The notes beneath the pieces are model-generated. The model was not told where the DNA came from and did not search any database. It saw only the letters and a program-made list of their open reading frames with translations. Below are positions 43,597 to 53,300 of a DNA stretch of 64,000 bases, one piece after another. Each line of letters opens with the position of its first letter. Position 1 is the first letter of the stretch. Source of the DNA: Endomychus coccineus. Its lineage: Eukaryota; Arthropoda; Insecta; Coleoptera; Endomychidae. A program made the position numbers and the translations under genes. The DNA is taken from NCBI GenBank assembly GCA_958510875.1, contig OY294067.1:260277736-260341735 (forward strand), written 5' to 3'.

Positions 43597-44561
43597 CCGG
43601 GATATCAAAAATTATCTTGGTCAAGGGTGGTTGAGAAATCTAAAAAGTGTGTCTTACTTTACGTTTGAAATAATTATGTCATAATTAATTTGAAGTTTCT
43701 AAAAGTGCGAAATTTTGCAATTTTATACGGATATTGTAACACTCAGAAGTCTTTAGCGCTTTGGACTCCGGGATTTTCACGTGGCCTATCGAAATTAGAA
43801 GGTTCGAATTATATAAAAACATAATTGCATGAACGCCAGACGTCCTATGTAATTAGCTACGAATGAAATCATTTTGACATATGCCTCGAGGAGCTCGCTG
43901 CGCGTAAGTTAGAGTTTATACATTTTACCTCGGTCTTGTTAATTTGGGGCCGTTTCTTGCCCCGTGCGACCGGCGCCAGTTGTAATAAAGTGTTTTGGCT
44001 ATGGGCCGCTAGCTTTTACCCGCTTCGTGTATATTTTAGTCGCGAGAAAATTCTCTTTGGTACGTCGCACGTTAGACGCGAGTAGCTGAGATCTGAGAAT
44101 AGCTCAGACTGTTTTAATTAAATTTTCCTATTTAACGGACATTTATCGAAAAAAGAAGGGCCGCCGGGCATGGTCCGATACTAAATCCAACTACATGGAG
44201 CGAAAACGGCACGCGAAAAGTCGTCGTAAAGCCGTATTAGGTACAACCAGTTTGCACTTTTCTAATTCGCGTGCTACGGGCTTCTCACGTGAACATCATT
44301 CGATTTACGGAAAATTTACTATTTCAAAACAGTTTTTGACCCGGATTGTGGCTATCACGACCTCTGCAAAGGTTCAAAGCTCACATAATTATTTCATAAT
44401 TTGTAGTTCATTATTGTTTTACAACTGAAATGAATAGGTATGAAATTTGTAGGTTATTGATGATGTCATTGTAACAGAGCCTAATTATTTCAAACGTAAA
44501 GTAAGACACACGTTTTAGATTCCACAACCACCTTTGACCAAGATAATTCTTGATATCCCGG
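43597..44561. mobile_element. TA-flanked DNA element with GC-rich interior
   Basis: About 80-bp inverted ends, both starting CCGGGATATCAA (left) / its reverse complement (right), flanked by TA (43595-43596 and 44562-44563). The ends share GTGTGTCTTACTTTACGTTTG. The interior (about 43890-44300) is CpG- and GC-rich unlike the surroundings. A 77-codon open frame at 44195-44428 starts MERKRHAKSRRKAVLG and is not recognised. Superfamily: Tc1/mariner by TA (inference). Confidence 0.75.
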
Positions 44562-44564
44562 TAT

Positions 44565-45185
44565 ATAATTTTCCATTATCGTAAAACTTATTGTAGAATG
44601 TAGTTATTTGTTTGCATATACATGTAATTATGAACTTGATAAATAAACCAGATTAATTTTCATTTTTTTTTCATGTATTTTATTCTATCAATACTTTCAT
44701 ATTAAACCTGATAAGTAATTTTTTCATGCCCATAAATAAAACATCACAGTACTTTATTACTTTTCATCTACATTAAATTTTAATCCTAGTATGTAATCAA
44801 TTTTGGTATCTTATATGATATCATTAGTATTTATTTTCCATTACAATTATAACATTAATCTAATTTTAAAATTAAGAATTAAATATTTAAGCAATTTTTA
44901 TTTGGGCACTGCAGCGTTTCGAGATTAAGAATGAAGGATGGCACTACTCATTCCGTTTAACAACATGTTCAACCCCAGATGTAGTAGGTGTGAGATAGTG
45001 AGGGATCGACATGTGAAAATAATCGAGAATGATTTCTAGATTAGTGTCTATTAAATAGTTTTAGACGTCGCCGAAATTGAAGTGACACTCCTGATGCCAT
45101 TCAACTCAAAGTTCAACCCTGGGGAACTAGGTGTGAGATGGGAAGGGATATGTCCAAACAATCGAACACGATCAAGTTTGTTTAT
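44565..45185. other. Intergenic DNA
   Basis: AT-rich; nothing recognised. Confidence 0.45.
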
Positions 45186-45189
45186 AAGG

Positions 45190-45345
45190 GTAAATAATTT
45201 GCAAAAGACTGGTGTTAATTCTGGGGCAAATTTCTAAAGAACAGTAGGCGGAATTCCGTCTGACCTCATAGCCACTTTGGTATTGAGACCAAATAGAATG
45301 CGCAGATGAAAACCAATTCCAGAAATATGGTTATCGATGGTAGTG
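45190..45345 (-). pseudogene. LINE fragment (RT entry region)
   Basis: Minus strand: LRILFGLNTKVAMRSDGIPP and [13 protein letters not shown]. The same blocks occur in the LINE at 11256-12065 ([19 protein letters not shown]), so this is a short copy of the same family. Confidence 0.6.
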
Positions 45346-46009
45346 ATATTAGAAGGGTTCCTTCCCTTGTACAAAGTGGAATTTTCTGCAACATTTCAGC
45401 AAAATGTGTAATCATATTTATGAATACTTCATGGATATGTAAAATGTAGCGTAATCGGTTGGATTATAAAACTTTATGCACAATTGCGATGAAATTAACG
45501 TTTTTTCAATATCCTTTTAACAATAACAGGTGAAATGTAGTATATTATTTGAACATTACTTGTCGATTCATGAGAAGCTACCACGATAATATTGATTTGT
45601 TTGTCTCTGGAAATATTTGTGGACTTTCAACATTTATCACACTTTCGTTAGCTGTAGGCACACGGTGATCCTCACGTAAATGAAAGCTGATTCACAAGCT
45701 GGGAAAGACGTATAATGTTCTGTTGCAAGTTTACGAATATTTATTGAAAAAGTAATTTGCTTACGTTCTTCATATTATTTTGGAATTATATTATCCTTTA
45801 TCCGGATCTTGATCAATAACAGGCGTGAATGGATATAAAATAATAATATCTAGTACTAAAAATATAATGTTGAAAGTACCAAGGACCTTTCAACTGCCAA
45901 GTATATCCATCTACAGAGTAAACTAAATCAGAAAATGAAAAAAATACTATTCGCATTTGATAATGCGAATAAGGGATTACTAGTCCGGGATTTTAGTTAT
46001 AATTTTAAA

Positions 46010-46805
46010 AAAACGTGTAGTTCGAATCAAAATTTTTTTTTTTGCATCAGCTTCCCTTCTTCTCAGGATCATTCATACACCTTAAAACCTCTTGGGAACC
46101 CCAACCCCACCCATTGAGGGCGAAAATGGTCCGAAATCTCCAAGTCTTGAATTGTATTTTATACAAAAAAGATATTTTGGCATTTCGAGTGCACCTAGGA
46201 GATTTTTTGGGTCGCTGAACACGAATCTGTAGCCAGATTTACTTGCAATCCATCGTAGCGGTGGTCAAATCGACAAAATTCGTCAATTTCGCACCCTAAT
46301 ATGTTATTTTGCAATTTACGTGTTTTAGGCATTTGGAGTGCATCAAGGAGGTTTTTTGGATCGCTGATCACGAATCGGTAGTCACATTTACTTGAAATCC
46401 ATCGTAGGGGTGGCAAAATCGATCTGGCTTCGGAATTTTATTCAGCGACCCAAAAAATCTCCTTGGTGCATTCGAAATGCTTAAAACACGTAAATTGCAA
46501 AATAACATATAGGGGTGCAAAAATGGCCAATTTTGTCGATTTTACCGCCCCTACTATGGATAACAAGTAAATCTGGCTACGGATTCGTATTCAGCGACCA
46601 AAAAAACCTACCAGATGCACTCGAAATGCAAAAATACCTTTTTTTGTAGAAAATACAATTCAAGACTTGTAGATTTCGTGCCATTTTTGCCCCAATGGGT
46701 GGGGTTGGGGTTCCCAAGAGGTTTTAAGGTGTATGAATGATCCTGAGAACCTCCTGAAGCTAATGCAAAAAAAATGTTTCGATTCGAACTTACATATTTT
46801 TTTTT
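46010..46805. repeat. 0.8-kb palindrome
   Basis: Arms 46010-46415 and 46435-46805 are inverted copies: for example CCTTAAAACCTCTTGGGAAC near 46080 reappears reversed near 46720, and AGCGACC(C)AAAAAA motifs alternate inside. Inner 50-100-bp blocks also repeat, giving nested symmetry. No coding sequence; foldback type unknown. Confidence 0.75.
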
Positions 46806-47599
46806 CCGGTTCATAGCCTGGACTATACCCTCTGGTGGAGATACATCTGAATTGAGAACTGGAGTGACCTGTATTTAAATTAGATTCTGCTAATGCTGAT
46901 TTGTCACTATTATTTTTCTCCTTTTTTTTTCTCCAATAAGATTAGCAGAACATTATATTTGTGTATCTCCAGCTCAGGGTAATCCCTTATATGCAATATT
47001 AAATCCAAATAGTAATTAAACAGGCACATTTTGTTTTCTGATTCAGTTACTCTAATAATGGCTACTTGTTAGCTGAAAAGTCCTCCCAGTTTTTTCAGTG
47101 GATAGGGGATTGTTTCTTACTTATTAATACTTTGTTATTGCATTGTAAATTCGTGTTTCAATCATATGCTTTAATAATTATTAGCTCTAAAAAGAATTAA
47201 GGCGGAAATTAGATTACACTTTCGTAATGTATATTTTCCAAAACCTATTATCTCAATATTTATAGAACCTATAATCTAGTTATTCCGCTTACAACATAAA
47301 TTAAATGAAAACGATACTTGTAAGATGAAAAATAATTAGGCATGGTAAACTTTTTCATATCGTGAATTAAATTGAGAATATAAAGTTTCATGTTAAGTCA
47401 TTCCTTTTAATTGAAAGTACATTCATTCCTTCATTGAATGAGTAAAAACTATGTTTACATTCACTGATGGCTCGTTCATTATTTAAAACTTGGATGATGC
47501 ATGGAATATGAACAATGTTTTTATTCATTAAATTAAAGAAGTTGGAGGTAGGCATGATCAAGTTCGTTTCGGACAGATACAAGTTTTATGATTATCTGC

Positions 47600-47740
47600 T
47601 TGATAATGACACTTCGGTGTTGAAACTATAGTAAAGTCTTCATGTTATTATTGAACGTGGTACAAAAACAAAGTAATTGTTCAATCATAATGATAAATTA
47701 CCATAGAGTAACGGCTTTACCGTCGATTTATCTTCAACTT
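47600..47740 (+). mobile_element. PLE 3' end remnant
   Basis: GACACTTCGGTGTTGAAAC, TATAGTA and later GTACAAAAACAAAGTA and AGAGTAACGGCTT match 16528-16650 in order. The hammerhead-like helix II and GAAAC-TATA-GTA are kept; the CTGAAGA core is lost. Confidence 0.65.
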
Positions 47741-47891
47741 TTAGCTTGAAGGAACATCTTATGGATATGAATAATTCCTTTGAATAATGATTGCAAAGAA
47801 TCAAAGAAAATATTGAATGAAATTAGTTTTGAAAATAGGTTGCCCCATTATAAATAGGTACTTTCGAGAATTGAAACGAAACTAGTTCTAA

Positions 47892-49109
47892 TCTAATATA
47901 TAAAATTCTCGTGTCACAATGTTCGTTCCCATACTCCTCCGAAACAACTCGACCGATTCTTATGAAATTTTTTATGCATATTCAGTAAGTCTGAGAATCG
48001 GCTACTATCTATTTTTCAAACCCCTAAGTGATAAGGGGTGTCCACCCCAAAATTTTTTGTTTTATTTTTTGGACAAAATTTTTTTCTTTATTTTTTTATT
48101 ATGTGGCATTGAAAAATACATACAACAATAAATTTTCACTCTTCTATCACCAACCCCTGCTTTTCAATAGTCATTTTAATAATTTTATCATTCTTTATCC
48201 CGCTCGATAACATCAATTACTTCACTTGGTAAGTTATCCCCTCCATGTGTCTACCCGATGTACACACGAATTACATAAATCTCGAGTGGCTTGCAGAAAG
48301 AGCAATTTTAGCGGCAAAAAATGTGGACGACATTTTGAATCTGAAGATACAAGTTATTGCCAGGGGACTTGGTATGATATAAATCTATTGACACAGTTTG
48401 CGATGCCACTGAAGCTGTAAATTTTCCAATAGAGTTTTTGAACTCATTGGATTTGCCAGGCATGCCACCGCATACTTTACAATTGAAGGTTGGATCTCCA
48501 ATTATTTTGCTTCGTAATTTGAACCCGCCACGGCTGTGCAACGGTACGCGATTAGTCATTAAAAAATTAATGAAAAAACGTTATCGAAGCCACCATTTTG
48601 AATGGCAAGTTTCGAGGGGAAAATATATTAATACCACGAATACATATTATACCCACAGATGTGCCAATTCAATTTGAGTGTATTCAATTTCCGATTAGAT
48701 TGGCATTTGCAATGACTATTAATAAATCCCAAGGCCAAACAATGTCTGTTTGTGGCTTAGATTTGAGCACACCATGTTTTTCACACGGACAAAACCATCA
48801 AGTTTGTTTGTATTAGCTAAAGACGGGCTAACAAAAAATATTGTTCACGCTGTAGCATTAAGAGATTAACATTATTTAATGAATTAATGATATAAATAAT
48901 TAGTACTTAAAATAAATTATAATAAATTAAAAAAATTAATGTTTGGTGTTTTATTATTTTTATATTTCCTCATCGTTCACAGCGCTCCATGCCTTTTTCA
49001 CTCATATACCACATCCTTACACACTTCCAATAAGTTAGTTATTTTTTTTTAACTAGAAATTCTCTAGAAATTATTTACATGGCAATACAACGTTTGCCGG
49101 ATCAGCTGG
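47892..49109 (+). mobile_element. Helitron, internally deleted, both ends present
   Basis: The 5' end begins TCTAATATATAAAATTCTCG after host A. The 3' end has a GGCAA...TTGCC hairpin (49081-49098), then GGATCAGCTGG and host T (CTRR|T rule). Between them lies the C-terminal part of a helicase gene only. About 1.2 kb against several kb for autonomous Helitrons. It inserted beside a repeat that continues at 49110 (GAGTTCACACTGTGGATACA). Confidence 0.85.
48226..48875 (+). pseudogene. Helitron (PIF1-like) helicase C-terminal fragment
   Basis: Order on the plus strand: [67 protein letters not shown], a frameshift, [35 protein letters not shown] (the conserved superfamily 1 motif V), MSVCGLDLSTPCFSHGQ and a frameshifted tail. 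These are the last helicase motifs of the Rep/Hel protein. The Rep nuclease and Walker A are missing. At least three frame changes, so it is not functional. Confidence 0.85.
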
Positions 49110-49110
49110 T

Positions 49111-49225
49111 AAACTATAAAAGAGTTCACACTGTGGATACACTAACACTATAAATAAGAAATAATCATCATGCACTAAAAATACTGAGCACGTTTAGGCT
49201 ACCTAGTAGCCATCATCAGAGTAAA
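49111..49225 (-). repeat. Dispersed repeat with canonical-core hammerhead-like motif
   Basis: Minus-strand copy of the family at 25590-25710. The core reads CTGATGA, followed by T, a GGCTAC-TAG-GTAGCC hairpin, then TAAAC (G12 of the core changed to U) and GTG. CTGATGA is exactly consensus, but the GAAA box is mutated. Confidence 0.5.
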
Positions 49226-50151
49226 CTAAATTAAATCAAAATGTGCCTGTCTGAATACTATTTGAGGATAATAATGCAAACAATGGCTGACCGTCAGCCC
49301 TAGTACTCTTCATTTTTGAAATTTACAATTTCGAAAATTCACATGAATTTCAACAATTGATTTTCCTTGCAGAAAATCTTGCCCAAGCGAATAAAGTAGA
49401 AGAAAAAGGAGATGAGATAATAATTCAAGACTTTAGTCATCCTAACTTAAAAACCTGGTTACGCCCTTCATCCGCCTGTGGCATATTTTCGCTCTATGGA
49501 ATTCATTAAATTCAATGATTGGAAAAAAAAGATACATTGAGCCGCATTATTTAAATGAGTTATTCGGTTCATTCATAGTTACGTATGTGGATTACATCAA
49601 TTATTAGTGGCTTCATTCTCGCGTCAGATTGGTAAAATATTCATACTGGTATATAAATGGAATTTTTTTGTAATACCGAAACAATTGTAAATCCCAGTTT
49701 TTCGAAAATTTTGTTGATCGGTAACATGTTTTTCAAACAAATTAGTGGAAAATTACTGTTTTTGAAAGTATCGTGACGATTATTTTTTTACGCAATTTAT
49801 TAAACCTTTTTTAAATATAGATTCTCTTTTGTCTTGTTTCAGACTCCTGCCACGAATTTTTTTATATTTTTTTCATTAATCCCCTCTTGAATATATACAA
49901 ATACAAAAAATGGTTAAGAATGTGACAGTATACATTTTCCCTACTTGGCCCTTTTTTCGCCAGAATGACTCATGTGGTTTCCAAGTTTACACTGCTATCC
50001 ACATTTGTTCTGTCGGTTGAATATTCGCGTAGCAGTCGCGCATAGGCATACCGAACCATGTGGAGAAGATTGATAAACAAATTACATCCATTACCATTGC
50101 TGTATGCTGTATTATTCTAGTTGTATAACACTCCGCTACTGCATATGAAAG

Positions 50152-50160
50152 TCAAGGTCA
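50152..50160 (+). promoter_or_regulatory. TCAAGGTCA half-site upstream of GST-3
   Basis: Exact extended half-site for monomeric nuclear receptors of the FTZ-F1/ERR type (known consensus YCAAGGYCR). The same nonamer is at 61555-61563 at the matching place before GST-4. Regulation is inferred only. Confidence 0.35.
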
Positions 50161-50233
50161 ATCTCGTTCCACGATATAGGAATGAAATGAATGATTATGT
50201 GTTTAGTCATCACTGTTCGTTGTGGAAGCAAAG

Positions 50234-50238
50234 TCAGT
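50234..50238 (+). promoter_or_regulatory. Initiator-like TCAGT of GST-3
   Basis: TCAGT, the arthropod initiator pentamer, lies about 80 bp before the ATG, inside the conserved AAGCAAAGTCAGTCGCTTGC. Same element at 61637-61641 for GST-4. No TATA box is seen upstream. Confidence 0.35.
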
Positions 50239-50315
50239 CGCTTGCGTGAAGTTTCCAGGATACTTTCCAGACTGATAAATCGATTCGAAATATAATATTT
50301 GATTGAGTTGGCACC

Positions 50316-53300
50316 ATGGCTCCGAAATTGTATTTGGCTGAACTAAGCCCACCGGCTAGATCGGTTCTTCTTACCGCAGAAGCCATCGGTCTGGAATTGG
50401 AACGTGTCCCATTGGATCTACTAAAAAAAGAACAATTAAGTCCTGATTTTTTGAAGGTCAGTTATTAACACGTTTAAGCAGTATGTATTTTAGAAAACTT
50501 TATTCAATTGATATTTCCTTTCGGATTCAATTTGCAGCACTAATAGACAATATGTGTTTTAGAACACTTTATTCAATTGATATTTCATTTCGGATTCAAT
50601 TTGCAGTACAAATACACAACATGTATTTAGAAAACTTTATTCAATTGATATTTCTTTCGGTATCAATTTGCAACACTAATACACAATATGTATTTTGGAA
50701 CACTTTATTCAATTGATATTTCATTTCGGATTGAATTTGCAGTATGAATACACAGTAAAGTATACACTTTATTCAATTGATATTTCATTTCGGATTCAAT
50801 AACAAAATAAGATGGTGTCATCTCTTTCTGATTTTTTCAAGATTCAATAACATATTTACCAATCAAAAAATTTAAATCTTTCATAAGCTTTATAGCCTCT
50901 TGCCATGTAGTCTTCCTCAAATTATTGCATTTTGGTTTCAGTTTTTTTGGATTGCAATCTGAAATAATTCGCCAAATAATTTACATGGAATCTTAAATGG
51001 TTCAGATCATAATACTAGTGATGGTGCGGTTTCATCGTAATACGCGTGATAAATTTTCAATCTTTATACGAGTGTTTGAATTTGGCAAGCCGTTTTTACA
51101 TTAGTATTGCTACACCTGTTTGATGTTCAGTATCACATAAAAACTGGAGGCTGAATACCATTTCCTGCTTTTTGACGTTCCTACGTCTCTCGTTGCTATA
51201 GGAAAATCGTTCAAGCCAAATTACTTTGACGGTTTCAAATAAAAAATTCGACTTTTTTCGTACGATGTGCGGTTATTGAAAGAAACGCTATCAAAGTAGA
51301 CACGTGTTCACGTCTCATTGACGATAAACACACATAGCAGTTGGTAAATTCATTTAAAACATTTCTCAATCCTAACAAATAACCATTTGAATTATTGTTA
51401 ACGTAATTGTAAGTTAGTTAAAATAAATGTTCATCCCTGGATCCATTTTGTTGACTCGACATCAGCATGCAACTGGCTAAAATTGGTAGCTAGAAAGGGT
51501 GTTACGTCAGCTTTTTCTGTTCAGTGTCCTATTACTATCTTCTGGGACAAGTTTCTAAGTTAGTTTTCACCACTTGAAATGTCCATCAAAATTTTATATT
51601 GGGTATACAAAAGCGTAATAGGATAAATGGAAAGCTACTAGTTAGAGAACTGTTCTCAGCTTTGCCGGAAAGCCGGTTAGCCGCTGATGCCGATATGACT
51701 TACAGGTCGTTTGGTGAATCATTGGTTTAGGCGTGATCATTTCTCAAACTTTTCCATTATTTCATTCTTTTTCCTCTGAACTATTTCCAATCAGGAAGAT
51801 TTATTCTTGATCACTTGAAAATCGGAATCAGTTATATCTCATGGAAGAAATATGACAACGATGCTACGTATTCCTTGCTTAGGTTTTCGTATAAACTCCA
51901 TACAATCAAAGTCACTAGTCAATTTGTTTTAACAGCTACACTATAATGGAATTATAATGATCCCTCTTGTGTTTCAGCTGAATCCACAACACACTGTACC
52001 AACACTGGTAGATGATGATGGTTTTGTGGTTTGGGATAGTCACGCCATAATGCCTTATTTGGCAATACGCGTGATAAATTATCAATCTGTATACGAGTGT
52101 TTGAATTTGGGAAGCCGTTTTTACATTAGTATTGCTACATGTGTTTAATGTTCAGTATCACATAAAAATTGGAGGCTGAATACCATTTCCTGCTTTTTAA
52201 CTTGTACGTTCCTAGGTCTCTCGTTGCTATAGGAAAATCGTTCAAGCTGTTCAACTTTGCTGGAAATCCTATTAGCCGCTGCCGATATGACCTGTAGGTC
52301 GTTTGGTGAATCATAGGCTTAGACGTGATCCTTCCTCAAATTTTTTCCATTATTTCATTATTTTTCCTCTGAAATATTTCAAATCAGGAAGATTTATTTT
52401 CGATCACTTGAAGATCGGAATTAGTTATATCTCATGGATAACTCCATACAATCAAATTCAGTAGTCAATTTGGTTTAACAGCTACAATATAATGAAATTA
52501 TGATGAACCCTCTTGTGTTTCAGTTGAATCCTCAACACACTGTACCAACACTGGTAGATGATGATGATTTTGTTGTTTGGGATAGTCACGCCATAATGCC
52601 TTATTTGGTTGAAAAATACGCTAAAGATGATTCCTTATACCCTAAAGACATACGTCAGAGAGCAACCATCAATCAAAGACTTCATTTCGATACCAACTCC
52701 TCAACAATTCGAGGAACAGGCCTTGTAAGTATTACCTACCTTCAAACCATAATGAATGATAGTTAGTTCAAAAATAGATTCACTGGAGAATCGATTCAGA
52801 CATTCGACATACAACTCACATGCCACCTACTACTATAATTCTTTGTAATTCTTTAGTTACAATATATTCAATCCATTTTTTGAACATTCTCAAGATCGTA
52901 TCATGGGAGAAAATGAAGGGGACTTTGTGACTGACATTTTTTTCAATTCAATATTTTCCGAAAACAGATTTATTCTCATTAATCATTACAATCATTGGAT
53001 AAATCAATAACTCACTCATTTTGATAATGAGCACGTTAAGCGAGTGTGTATGATTTTCATTTTCAAGTCCAAAATACAATAGTAGGTGGCAGAAGAAAAA
53101 CATAAAGACTGTTTGGATTTGAACATGAATGAAATTCATATATTCTTAGTACATTTACTATTTTCTTTCAAGACATGGTAATTTTTGTGAAAATACCATG
53201 CTCTATAGAAATGTTCGTTTCCGATTTTCAGTTTAAATTCACCACGTTAACAAAAACCTAAGAAGGCCATTTCTGAGTTTGCCTTAGTCGACCATGAGCT

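Noticed and set aside
50483..50716. 77-codon open reading frame
   Set aside because: The translation is a repeated peptide made by the 68-bp minisatellite.
50483..50800. CRISPR-like array
   Set aside because: Units are contiguous 68-bp tandem copies without unique spacers, in an insect intron.
51957..52148. Separate small GST gene or alternative exon 2
   Set aside because: It is a truncated exon with no donor site; the frame runs into duplicated intron sequence and stops.
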